From Vibrio caribbeanicus ATCC BAA-2122 (GTDB taxonomy: Bacteria > Pseudomonadota > Gammaproteobacteria > Enterobacterales > Vibrionaceae), in assembly GCF_000165125.1 (NCBI RefSeq), contig NZ_AEIU01000096.1, positions 1 to 64,000 on the forward strand: a DNA stretch of 64,000 nt, read 5' to 3'. This document shows positions 26,505-35,489 of the stretch, in pieces (the stretch's first letter is position 1; each line of letters starts with the position of its first letter). The notes beneath the pieces are model-generated. The model did not search any database. It saw nothing but the letters and a program-made list of their open reading frames with translations, and had not been told where the DNA came from. Position numbers and translations under genes: made by a program.

Positions 26505-28251
26505 TGACCCCCTTTTAAGGTATTATGAGCAAGAATTAACTCTAGTCAGAAGAGCTTTGGGGCAGTTTGAACAGCAGCATCCAGGTTATGCTGAGCGACT
26601 CAATATAAACCAAGGCAAAATTGAAGACCCAAATCTTGCTCGCCTACTGGATGGCGTTGCGCTGCTCAACGCCAATGTTGAAAAAAAGCTGGCCGAACAA
26701 CTTCCCCAAGTCATTGAAGGTTTGCTTTCAATTTTGTACCCGAGTTACACACAAGTAGTTCCGAGTGTCGCCTATCTAAAATTAGATGACGACGTCATTC
26801 CAAGTGAGAGCTATACCTTACCAAAAGGTTCACAGTTCAGCGCAGAATCACAGGGGCAAGATTGTACTTTTACTACGGTCAGTGAACTTAAAACAACACC
26901 TTTTACACTAATTGACACTGCTGCAACGAGTGCTCCGTTTAAATTTAACCGTCCAGTAGGCACAGAAAGTACAACAGCTGTTATTCAGATTACTCTTTCC
27001 ACCATGGATCAAGACGTTAACTTTGCATCCTTATGGTTAGACGACCTCGATTTTTTTGTTCAGGGCTTCGAAAATAATGCCGACTCATTAGTGGAAATCC
27101 TACTCGCTGAAACCCAATCCATTTCAATTTCGGATACTAAATTCGAGCAACACGAAGTCATAGAAGCAGACCAGTTAACAAGCCGAATTAGTGACAATAG
27201 CTTTCAGTTTTTACCACAACGAGGGAACCAATTTAATGGTTTCCAGTTAATAAGTGAATTTTTCTATTTTAAAGAAAAACGCCAATTTTTTAGACTAAAA
27301 GGCTTTGGTGATGCGGCAAAGAACTTTGATACTGATACGATCGTATTGAATCTGTTTATGCACTCTCTGCCAACAGAGTTTATGCGTTTATTTGATAATC
27401 ACGTTTTTAAATTAAATATCGTACCTGCAATAAATATGTTTGACCATCTAGGTGAACCAGTTTCCTACGATCAAAGAAGCCTAAGTGTCCCTATAAATGC
27501 AGACTCAAGCACTGAAAGCTGCCTAGAAATTGTCGAAGTGTCAGAAGTATTTGAAATAACATCATCGGGTGAAAAGTTACTCACACCATTATATAAAGAT
27601 AGCTACCGCTCTAACCCTAATAATGACCACTGGCAGTCGGTTCGTGGCAACGACAATAGCTTCCAACTTTTTATATGCTTAAAAAATAGCAACGAAATTG
27701 AATTTAATAAACTTTACGGGACGCGATTGAAATGCACAAATGGAAAGAGAGCATGTTCTGTAAATGGAAAGTTTGAATGTATCGAGAATATAGACTTACC
27801 AGGTGAATTCCATCCTATTTATCCGCCTAGTGCACCTATTGAAAGAGAAAGAGATCAACATTTACATTGGCAATTTATCGAATTATTGAATTCTAATTTT
27901 ATATCGATACTACATGCGGATAATCCAGAAGAAGAACTCAAAAGGATGCTTAGGCTTTGTTCGAGAGAGCAAGTGAATACTGATGAAATTCTCTCCATCC
28001 GCTCGGTAAATATACGTTCACAAGTTTCAGCACTTCGTATTCTAGGTAAAAATGTATTTTCCCCCGGGACTGAAATAGAAATCACACTCGATACAGCCAA
28101 AGGATTTCTTGTATTTGGTGATGTATTAAATCGCTTCTTTCAACAGTTTTGTAGTTTTGACAGATATATACAGTTATCAATCAAAGTTTATGGGAAAGAC
28201 GGCTACGTTAAACGCTACCCAAAACTACACGGAAGCCAGAAAGCACTGTGA
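26497..28251 (+). CDS. tssF: Type VI baseplate protein TssF
   Basis: The 584-residue protein from ATG 26497 begins with the family signature LLRYYEQELTLVRRALGQFEQQHPGYAERL and continues with DPNLARLLDGVALLNANVEKKLAEQLPQVIEGLLSILYPSY. It is a baseplate wedge component in complex with TssG, TssE and TssK. A longer frame from 26473 would overlap tssE further and lacks family similarity. Confidence 0.95.
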   Translation: MSNDPLLRYYEQELTLVRRALGQFEQQHPGYAERLNINQGKIEDPNLARLLDGVALLNANVEKKLAEQLPQVIEGLLSILYPSYTQVVPSVAYLKLDDDVIPSESYTLPKGSQFSAESQGQDCTFTTVSELKTTPFTLIDTAATSAPFKFNRPVGTESTTAVIQITLSTMDQDVNFASLWLDDLDFFVQGFENNADSLVEILLAETQSISISDTKFEQHEVIEADQLTSRISDNSFQFLPQRGNQFNGFQLISEFFYFKEKRQFFRLKGFGDAAKNFDTDTIVLNLFMHSLPTEFMRLFDNHVFKLNIVPAINMFDHLGEPVSYDQRSLSVPINADSSTESCLEIVEVSEVFEITSSGEKLLTPLYKDSYRSNPNNDHWQSVRGNDNSFQLFICLKNSNEIEFNKLYGTRLKCTNGKRACSVNGKFECIENIDLPGEFHPIYPPSAPIERERDQHLHWQFIELLNSNFISILHADNPEEELKRMLRLCSREQVNTDEILSIRSVNIRSQVSALRILGKNVFSPGTEIEITLDTAKGFLVFGDVLNRFFQQFCSFDRYIQLSIKVYGKDGYVKRYPKLHGSQKAL

Positions 28252-28260
28252 GACAAAGAT

Positions 28261-29190
28261 ATGAGAATTATAAACGATTTAAGTAAAAACGCTCACAAAT
28301 ATGACTTTCCTCAAGCAATGCGTTTACTAGGTCATTTTACAAAGAATTACGTTACCAAGACTAAGTTAGTACTCAAAGCTGAAGCTATGCCAACAGGTGA
28401 CGTCAGTGAAATACAGTATTTTTCATTCAAGAGCAATAAGATAAAAATACGCTTAGCCAAACAAGCCTTGTCTGGTGTAAAAGGAGTCATTCCGTATTAC
28501 ATATACGAAGAACTACTTTCTGCACTCCACCGCGATGAACATGCCTTAAAAGACTTTTTAGATGTATTCAACCAGCGTTACTTTGAAATGGTAGCGCAGT
28601 TAGAAATGATGGGCTCACTTACCGTTCAAAAAGAGTTACAACCTTATAAAACAGAGTTACTCAATAACATCGCAGCTTTGGGAAGGACAAAAGATAAATT
28701 TTTTCAATACTCATTATTGCTCGGACAAAAAAGTCGTAATCTAGTTTGTTTAGAGCAGATACTAAATGACTATTTTCCATTTAATATTGAAGTCGCCACA
28801 AAAACAGAGGAAAGAAGAAAACTTCCTATCGACTCTCTAACTCAAATCGGTACAAGTCGCTCATACAACAATTGCATAGGTCAAGGCTTTCTTCTTGGCA
28901 AAACTTGTTTGACTCATTTCAATCATATAACGGTATCAATAATGCCATCCAGTGAAGTTGAACTTTCAATTATTCAAAATGACGCTAATTTAGCTAACAG
29001 CATGAAAGAGCTAATAAACCATTACTTGAGAGACAACACTCCCGTCTCAATTTATCTTAAAGTCAAACGATCTTATTTATCTCGCCCGATGCTTTCAACA
29101 CATTCATTTAAAGCAGCAAAGCTTGGAGAAGTGGATTGCCTGGCCCCGGAGAGAAAACCGGAAAAATTGGTCAATATTCTTCTTAAATAA
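28261..29190 (+). CDS. tssG: Type VI baseplate protein TssG
   Basis: The 309-residue protein has the TssG layout: an N-terminal YDFPQAMRLLGHF, a central GVKGVIPYYIYEELL and DFLDVFNQRYFEMVAQLEM, and a C-terminal GQGFLLGKTCLTHFNHITVSI. It pairs with TssF in the wedge. It starts nine bases after the tssF stop. It is somewhat divergent from textbook TssG, but the order and motifs fit. Confidence 0.92.
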   Translation: MRIINDLSKNAHKYDFPQAMRLLGHFTKNYVTKTKLVLKAEAMPTGDVSEIQYFSFKSNKIKIRLAKQALSGVKGVIPYYIYEELLSALHRDEHALKDFLDVFNQRYFEMVAQLEMMGSLTVQKELQPYKTELLNNIAALGRTKDKFFQYSLLLGQKSRNLVCLEQILNDYFPFNIEVATKTEERRKLPIDSLTQIGTSRSYNNCIGQGFLLGKTCLTHFNHITVSIMPSSEVELSIIQNDANLANSMKELINHYLRDNTPVSIYLKVKRSYLSRPMLSTHSFKAAKLGEVDCLAPERKPEKLVNILLK

Positions 29191-29244
29191 CGACATCCAT
29201 TTTCTGAATCACAAAATAGATACACTTTAAATAAAGGAATCACC

Positions 29245-31854
29245 ATGACCCAAGTAACGTTAACAAACTTAGTCGCTAAACTATCTCCTGAATTAAGGCA
29301 GGCTCTCGAAGTGTCTGCCGGAGCGGCTATGAATCAGGGTGTTCCCTCAATAGAAATAGAGCATTGGCTCCTCCAATTAATCTCCTCTGGTGAACACCAT
29401 CTAATGAACTTAATGGCGGTACAAAAACTACACCAAGACCAATGGGTTCGGGAGCTATCGAATAAAATAAGTCGGCTTGCGAAAGGAAGTGAAGGACAGC
29501 CCACCCTAAGCCATGATTTAACAGAAATGGTCAAGGATGCCTGGATGATCGCATCGGTAAACTATGGCCACAATGAAGTCATAAGCTTACACCTAATACA
29601 TGCATTAATTCAAAAGAATATAATCGGTTTACAGACACCTCCACTTGAAAGCCTTCAAGCAGTCTCGCTCGAGTCTCTACAGGGCCTCATACAGAAGGCA
29701 AATATCACATCAAGTGTGTCTAATAATATTACAAGCAGTGCTGAGAGCACAATGAATGCCAATGGTGCACTCAGCAAGTTCACTATAAATCTCACCCAGC
29801 AAGCAAAAGATGGAAAAATAGATCCCATTTCAGGGCGTAACCCTGAGGTAAGGAAAGCTATCGATATCCTATGCAGAAAGCGACAAAACAACCCCATATT
29901 AGTTGGTGAACCTGGTGTCGGAAAAACAGCGGTGGTTGAGGGTCTAGCTTTAAGAATTGCGGCTGAAGAAGTTCCGGGTGCCCTGCAAGGAGTACAGATA
30001 CATTCCCTTGATCTCGGTTTGCTTCAAGCAGGAGCAAGTGTCAAAGGTGAATTCGAAAATCGCTTAAAAGATGTCATTAATGAGGTAAAAAATAGCGAGA
30101 TTCCGATTATTGTTTTCATTGATGAGGCTCATACTCTTATTGGTGCTGGTGGCACTGCAGGACAAAACGACGCTGCGAACCTTTTAAAACCAGCATTAGC
30201 AAGAGGAGAATTCAAGACCATTGCAGCAACAACTTGGGCTGAATATAAAAAGTATTTCGAAAAAGATCCTGCCTTAACAAGACGCTTTCAAGTTGTCTCT
30301 ATCGATGAGCCAAGTGCTGAAGATGCAAAACAAATGCTAAGAGGAATTGCCCCATCTTTACAAAAACATCATGGTGCTTTTATTGCAGAATCAGCTATCG
30401 AAGCCTCTGTTGACCTATCCATTCGTTATTTACCTAGCCGTCAGCTACCTGATAAGGCAATAAGCCTCTTGGATACCGCGAGTGCTAGGATTGCATTAAC
30501 TCAAGGCGCAAAGCCAGAAGTAATTGAAGCACTCGAACAAACTATCCGATATCAAAAAAATGAAAGGCTTGCCCTCGAAAAAGAAGATGCACTTTTCGGG
30601 GCAAGAGCAGGAGAAATAGAGCAGCTGAATTCAGAAATAGCCGATAATGAAACTAGCCTAAAAAATCTTATGGAGCGCTGGGAACAAGAAGTGCACCTCG
30701 TTAATAAGGTAAAGAGCCTCCAAGATGAAATCAGTTCTAATTTAGGTCAAGACACAAACCTTTCGCCAAAGCAACAAGAGCTTAATGACACGCTTGAATA
30801 TTTGAAAGATCTTCAAGGTGAATTACCCTTGGTGAATGCTATGGTCGATAATAATGCTATTGCTCAAGTTATTGCAAGCTGGACAGGTATTCCTGTTGGA
30901 AATATGATGAGTGATGAAATAGCAAAGCTGCTTGGTTTAGAAGATGAATTAAATAAACGAGTTATCGGGCAAGATGTAGCTAAAAAGGAACTCGCAAAAG
31001 CAATACGAATATCGAGAGCGGGACTGACAGATAGCAGAAAACCCATTGGCGTATTTTTAATGTGCGGCCCAAGTGGTGTCGGTAAGACGGAAACAGCGAT
31101 GGCGCTAGCAGAAAGATTATATGGCGGCCACAATGACCTGACTGTTATCAATATGACCGAGTTTAAAGAGGAACATAAAATCTCCATGCTACTCGGTTCT
31201 CCAGCGGGCTATGTTGGCTTCGGTGAAGGTGGAGTTCTTACTGAAGCTATACGACGAAACCCCTACTCTGTTCTTTTACTTGATGAAATGGAAAAAGCAC
31301 ACCCTGGTGTACACGACCTATTTTATCAAATCTTCGATAAGGGACACATTAAGGACAGTGAGGGAAGAACCATTGATTTCAAAAATACCATCATAATTAT
31401 GACCTCAAATGCCGCAGATCAAGCAATTTGTGACGTTTGCGATAAAAGTAAGACTCGTCCTGACAATGAAAGTCTTTTGGAACAAATACGCCCAGAACTT
31501 CAGCACTACTTCAAGCCCGCATTTCTGGGAAGAACCACGATCGTTCCCTATTACCCTCTAGATGATAGTGAACTATCCAAAATTACTGAAATCGCCCTAA
31601 ATAGAATAAAGAAAAAGCTAGCAGAACAATATCAAGCAAGCTTTATTTGGGATGAAAGTTTTATTGACTTTATCGTGAGTAAAAATACCGATCCAACTAC
31701 AGGAGGTCGTGCGGTAGAGCAAATAATAAATCGTTCACTAATGCCAAAATTAGCCGAAGAATGTATAGCAAGACTCAGTAAGCAAGAGCCCATTACTCAG
31801 GTCGAGGTGAAACGGGGTAATAGCGTGTTAGGATTTGAATTGACTATTAATTGA
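29245..31854 (+). CDS. clpV: Sheath-recycling AAA+ ATPase ClpV (TssH)
   Basis: The 869-residue ATPase disassembles contracted sheaths. It has an N-terminal ClpN-like domain, a first AAA+ module with Walker A GEPGVGKT (residues 221-228) and Walker B VFIDEAHTLIGAGG, a middle coiled region, and a second module with GPSGVGKT (near residue 610) and LLLDEMEKAHPGV. Both ATPase sites are intact. AAAGGAA precedes the ATG. A strong hairpin follows the gene. Confidence 0.96.
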   Translation: MTQVTLTNLVAKLSPELRQALEVSAGAAMNQGVPSIEIEHWLLQLISSGEHHLMNLMAVQKLHQDQWVRELSNKISRLAKGSEGQPTLSHDLTEMVKDAWMIASVNYGHNEVISLHLIHALIQKNIIGLQTPPLESLQAVSLESLQGLIQKANITSSVSNNITSSAESTMNANGALSKFTINLTQQAKDGKIDPISGRNPEVRKAIDILCRKRQNNPILVGEPGVGKTAVVEGLALRIAAEEVPGALQGVQIHSLDLGLLQAGASVKGEFENRLKDVINEVKNSEIPIIVFIDEAHTLIGAGGTAGQNDAANLLKPALARGEFKTIAATTWAEYKKYFEKDPALTRRFQVVSIDEPSAEDAKQMLRGIAPSLQKHHGAFIAESAIEASVDLSIRYLPSRQLPDKAISLLDTASARIALTQGAKPEVIEALEQTIRYQKNERLALEKEDALFGARAGEIEQLNSEIADNETSLKNLMERWEQEVHLVNKVKSLQDEISSNLGQDTNLSPKQQELNDTLEYLKDLQGELPLVNAMVDNNAIAQVIASWTGIPVGNMMSDEIAKLLGLEDELNKRVIGQDVAKKELAKAIRISRAGLTDSRKPIGVFLMCGPSGVGKTETAMALAERLYGGHNDLTVINMTEFKEEHKISMLLGSPAGYVGFGEGGVLTEAIRRNPYSVLLLDEMEKAHPGVHDLFYQIFDKGHIKDSEGRTIDFKNTIIIMTSNAADQAICDVCDKSKTRPDNESLLEQIRPELQHYFKPAFLGRTTIVPYYPLDDSELSKITEIALNRIKKKLAEQYQASFIWDESFIDFIVSKNTDPTTGGRAVEQIINRSLMPKLAEECIARLSKQEPITQVEVKRGNSVLGFELTIN

Positions 31855-31880
31855 TTAGTTTAAATTAATTTCACAACTAT

Positions 31881-31906
31881 TAATTAGGGTCTTTCGACCC
31901 TAATTA
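31881..31906 (+). other. Hairpin without U-tract after clpV
   Basis: TAATTAGGGTC-TTTC-GACCCTAATTA is a perfect 11-bp stem with a four-base loop between clpV and the solute-binding-like gene. It lacks a downstream T-run on either strand. Like the hairpin after tssC, it may mark an RNA 3' end made by processing or a partial stop. Confidence 0.7.
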
Positions 31907-31992
31907 GTATGATAAATATAAATAAGCCTTTGGTATTTGGGTTACATATCCTCTACCCCACAAATTTATATTTTATTATTTGGAGAACAAAA

Positions 31993-32706
31993 ATGGTCAG
32001 AGTGATATCGCTCATTACTGTCTGCCTCATTAACTTTATATTTTCAGCAACAGCATACTCAGAAGTAAAAATTGGCCCACCGAGACTTTTATTGACCACG
32101 CAAGATTGGGGGCCCTACCAAACATTTGAAGCGGGAGAGATGGGAGGAGCTGCATTGGACAAAGTAAAATGCGTGCTTAACAAAATGCGGCAACCTTATC
32201 AGTTAACAATGACAAGCTGGTCTGAAGCACAGTTGCGTGTTCATACAGGAGGACAGCACGGTTTTTTTATGGCAACTCAAACAAAAGAAAGGGACACTTA
32301 TGCAACACTATCATCCCCAATATCTGAGCAAAAACTAACTTGGTATTTTGGTCCTGGAGTTGAACCGAACGTCAATGAACTATCTAAACTGAACCTTATG
32401 TTTTCAGCAAAATTTGGGTCGAGTAAATGGTTTTGGCTTAAACGAAACGGTTACAACGTAGTCAAGCAACCCAGAGATGCAAAAGTCCTGCTGAGGCTTT
32501 TAAAACAAAGAGAAATTGATATCGCTCTCGAAGACCAAGCCGTCTTTGAGCAAGAATTAAAACAAGCGGGCCTTCCCACTGATTTTTTCCAAAATAAGCT
32601 TTTAAGAATAGAACCGATGGGCGTCTATTTCTCCAATCGATTTTTGAAAAAATACACGGGGTTTTTAAATAAATTTAACGCCAACATCGCAAATTGTGAG
32701 GGATAA
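31993..32706 (+). CDS. Periplasmic solute-binding-like protein inside the type VI operon
   Basis: From ATG 31993 (GGAGA upstream) the product has 237 residues with a clear signal peptide ending near SATAYS. The mature part resembles family 3 solute-binding proteins (LLLTTQDWGPYQTFE, GAALDKVKCVLNKMRQPYQLTMTSWSEAQLRV, FGSSKWFWLKRNGYNVV, LLKQREIDIALEDQAVFEQELKQ). No transporter genes accompany it. It lies between clpV and the FHA gene with only three bases to the latter, so it is part of the operon. It may sense or scavenge a ligand in the periplasm for the secretion system; this is speculation. A longer frame from 31909 has no signal peptide. Confidence 0.75.
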   Translation: MVRVISLITVCLINFIFSATAYSEVKIGPPRLLLTTQDWGPYQTFEAGEMGGAALDKVKCVLNKMRQPYQLTMTSWSEAQLRVHTGGQHGFFMATQTKERDTYATLSSPISEQKLTWYFGPGVEPNVNELSKLNLMFSAKFGSSKWFWLKRNGYNVVKQPRDAKVLLRLLKQREIDIALEDQAVFEQELKQAGLPTDFFQNKLLRIEPMGVYFSNRFLKKYTGFLNKFNANIANCEG

Positions 32707-32709
32707 CAA

Positions 32710-33654
32710 GTGACCATCAGTATACACCTGATTTCTGTACCTGACGAAGAAGTTATAAATTCAAGGGTGGCGTATTTGCCGGAAAATGGCGGTTCAATTG
32801 GTAGAGCGACCTCATGTGACATTCGTCTGCCAGATCAGAGCAAACGTATTTCGCGCATACATGGAGAATTTAAACGTACTGAGAGTGGCTATTCTTTTGT
32901 CAACAAAGGCAAGAATACGCCTCAGTTGAATGGAAAATCCATGAGCCGAAATAAAGAGTACCCTCTAAATGATGGTGACATTATCAATTTAGAAAAATAC
33001 TCCATGCTTGTTTCTACTTTGGTTTCCAATAACGGGAATAATAACTCCAAACCATTAGATTCAAACCCTGAAACAGACATCAAGTTTAATCTAGTTGAAG
33101 ATGAAACTGACTTTTTAGAGTTAGACGAAATGCCTATTGAAAGAAAAAATAGTGCGAGTTTTTCTCATAAAAATATACTAAGTGATGATCCCTTTGCCTC
33201 TGATCCATTTGGAGATTTGGATGATAAAGATATCACTCCTCATATCGAGATTGATGATCTAAAACATGCCTCTAGGCTTGAAGCCCAAAGAGCGACGGAA
33301 TACCTGCCCGCTGGAAGTAACTTAAACAATGAACATTTAGAAAAATCGCTAGAAAAACTTCTCAATCTGACTGAAAAACAACAAGCTTTGCAGAATCTGA
33401 TACTAGACCATGATTCTCTCTTCGATGCTCTAGAGGTAACTGTAGAACAATTTCTTCAGCAATTTTCACCACTTGAACTTGAAGATCAATTTAAGGAATA
33501 CCTCTCTGGGGGGCTGTTTGCAAGTAAAGACAAACGCTATTGGCGAATTTATAAAAAACACTTTCAACATCGTCAAGGTAATGGTGATTTTCATAGGCAA
33601 TTTAAAGCACTATTTTTAGAGAACATGCGCAAGCAGAGAGAGAATAATCAATGA
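32710..33654 (+). CDS. FHA-domain type VI protein (TagH/Fha-like)
   Basis: The 314-residue protein begins at GTG 32710. Residues about 1-100 are an FHA phosphothreonine-binding domain (GSIGRATSCDIRLPDQSKRISRIHGEF, NTPQLNGKSM, LNDGDIINL). A linker rich in Asp and Asn follows, then a C-terminal helical domain typical of type VI FHA proteins (LFDALEVTVEQFLQQFSPLELEDQF, KRYWRIYKKHFQH). FHA proteins recruit substrates of the PpkA-type kinase, and a kinase gene closes this locus. Its stop overlaps the tssJ ATG by four bases. Confidence 0.88.
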   Translation: MTISIHLISVPDEEVINSRVAYLPENGGSIGRATSCDIRLPDQSKRISRIHGEFKRTESGYSFVNKGKNTPQLNGKSMSRNKEYPLNDGDIINLEKYSMLVSTLVSNNGNNNSKPLDSNPETDIKFNLVEDETDFLELDEMPIERKNSASFSHKNILSDDPFASDPFGDLDDKDITPHIEIDDLKHASRLEAQRATEYLPAGSNLNNEHLEKSLEKLLNLTEKQQALQNLILDHDSLFDALEVTVEQFLQQFSPLELEDQFKEYLSGGLFASKDKRYWRIYKKHFQHRQGNGDFHRQFKALFLENMRKQRENNQ

Positions 33655-34133
33655 AAATTGGGTTACTAATTTTGGCATTATTATTGGGTGGATGCTCATC
33701 TGGTCCAAAACCCGTTACGTCCCCCTTTAGCCTAACTATAAAGGCTGATAAGACAATTAATCCCTCCGCATCAAACACAGCGAATCCGGTTATTGTCAGA
33801 ATGTATCAATTGACTGATATCCAGACCTTTGAGCAGACACCCTTTATCGATTTATATGAGAAAGACTCACAGGTTTTAGGGGCAAACCTGATTTCAAAAC
33901 AGGTTTTACCAGTGATTGTGCCTAATTCAGACATTAGTAAAGTAATTGAAATTAACAAATCCGCACAATATGTGGCCGTTCTGGTTGAGTTCGTCAATTT
34001 CAAAGGCAGTGAGACAAAATCTTATAGCGCTGTACCAATCGACGAAGAGCAATTTTTGCGCCTTCGTATCTCACAATCAAAGGTCTCACTTGAGACAGTC
34101 ACTCCAGAAACTAGCTGGTGGAACATCTTTTAG
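33651..34133 (+). CDS. tssJ: Type VI outer-membrane lipoprotein TssJ
   Basis: The 160-residue lipoprotein has lipobox LLGGC (Cys15) and a transthyretin-like beta fold (FSLTIKADKTINPSASNTANPVIVRMYQLTD, FEQTPFIDLYEKDSQVLG, QYVAVLVEFVNF). It anchors the TssJLM trans-envelope complex to the outer membrane. It overlaps the FHA gene and is followed by tssK after 19 bases. Confidence 0.95.
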   Translation: MKIGLLILALLLGGCSSGPKPVTSPFSLTIKADKTINPSASNTANPVIVRMYQLTDIQTFEQTPFIDLYEKDSQVLGANLISKQVLPVIVPNSDISKVIEINKSAQYVAVLVEFVNFKGSETKSYSAVPIDEEQFLRLRISQSKVSLETVTPETSWWNIF

Positions 34134-34152
34134 CTTTATATAGGAATCTTAC

Positions 34153-35484
34153 GTGGACGCGTTTAAAAAAGTAGTATGGCAAGAAGGCATGTTTATTGCG
34201 CCTCAGCACTTTCAACAACAGGACAGATTCGTGCAAGACTATGTTCGACAGAATGTAGAAATGCTCGCGGGCTTTTCCCCATTTTATGGTGTTACTGAGC
34301 TTACCATTAACCATGAATTATTAAAAATAGGCAAGTTATCAATAACGAGTAGTTCAGGTGCATTTCCTGATGGAACCCAATTTGAAATTAAGCATGAAAT
34401 AGCAAGGGACATTCCACAGGGTAGTGTTGAAACGCGAGTTTTTCTTGCACTCCCTATCTCATTACAGGGGAATAATGATTACAGTCAAGAACAAACTGAG
34501 CAAAGCCGATACCTGACAAGGTCAATAAATGTTTTCGATACGTCTACATCAGAAAATGCCAGTGTAGAGATAGATATTGCACATTTAAATGTCTCACTCA
34601 AATTTGAAGGTGAAGACGCTTCTGGTTTTACCCTGATTCCCGTGGCCAAAGTTCTTGAGTGTAGTGATTCTGGTGAGATTATCTTAGACAGATCATTTAT
34701 TCCCGCCTGTTTGCATTATGGTGCCTCACAACTCCTAGCAGAGAGGCTGAGAGAAGTTCACGCTCTCACGGCAAACCGTGCCACTACACTCCTACAAAGA
34801 ATTCAGGTTGGACAAGGTCAAAAAAGCCCGCAGTCAATGCTACAAGACTATCTATGGCTACAGACTCTCAATAGCTGGCTACCATGGTTTGACCTAGCAA
34901 TCGCAAACCCTAAACTTCAAACAACCGATATATACGCGCAACTCAGACGATTTGAAGCTCAGATTATGGCGCTGACGCCTGCTGTCCCTGAACAGTGTCA
35001 ACCGCTAAAGCACGATCAACTTTATGAAACGTTTAACCCTTTATTTTCCTCTTTGCGCAATATGCTGACACTTGTGCAACAAGACTCGGTTATCGAGTTT
35101 AACTGGGACAAATCTCTTTTTGAAAAACGTCGATTACTTCGCACCTTAATTCGGGACACTTCAGGCTTGGCATCGAGACGATTCATCTTATCGGTCAAAT
35201 CTAACATTAGTAGCAACGAGCTAAATGAACTATTTCCTATTGCAGCAAAACTCAGTAACAACACGAGAATAGTTGAAATTGTCAAAAATAGCCTGTCCGG
35301 TATTAAGCTTTCTCCGCTTCCCGTAGCACCTAGTGAATTGAGACCGATGCAAGGCGTCGCTTATTTTGAAATCGATACGTCGGATAGAATGTGGATTGAG
35401 ATGCTAGAAAAGAGAGATGCAATTGCTCTTCACGTAGACTCTCGCGTCAGAGACATTGATATCATTTTGTATGCTCTGAGGTAA
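34153..35484 (+). CDS. tssK: Type VI baseplate-membrane linker TssK
   Basis: The 443-residue protein starts at GTG 34153 with AGGAA seven bases upstream. It opens with the family signature VVWQEGMFIAPQHFQQQDRFVQDYVRQ and contains GASQLLAERLREVHALTANR and a C-terminal head with YFEIDTSDRMWIEMLEKRDAIALHV. TssK trimers connect the baseplate to TssL and TssM. It is followed by tssL after five bases. Confidence 0.96.
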   Translation: MDAFKKVVWQEGMFIAPQHFQQQDRFVQDYVRQNVEMLAGFSPFYGVTELTINHELLKIGKLSITSSSGAFPDGTQFEIKHEIARDIPQGSVETRVFLALPISLQGNNDYSQEQTEQSRYLTRSINVFDTSTSENASVEIDIAHLNVSLKFEGEDASGFTLIPVAKVLECSDSGEIILDRSFIPACLHYGASQLLAERLREVHALTANRATTLLQRIQVGQGQKSPQSMLQDYLWLQTLNSWLPWFDLAIANPKLQTTDIYAQLRRFEAQIMALTPAVPEQCQPLKHDQLYETFNPLFSSLRNMLTLVQQDSVIEFNWDKSLFEKRRLLRTLIRDTSGLASRRFILSVKSNISSNELNELFPIAAKLSNNTRIVEIVKNSLSGIKLSPLPVAPSELRPMQGVAYFEIDTSDRMWIEMLEKRDAIALHVDSRVRDIDIILYALR

Positions 35485-35489
35485 GTGTT

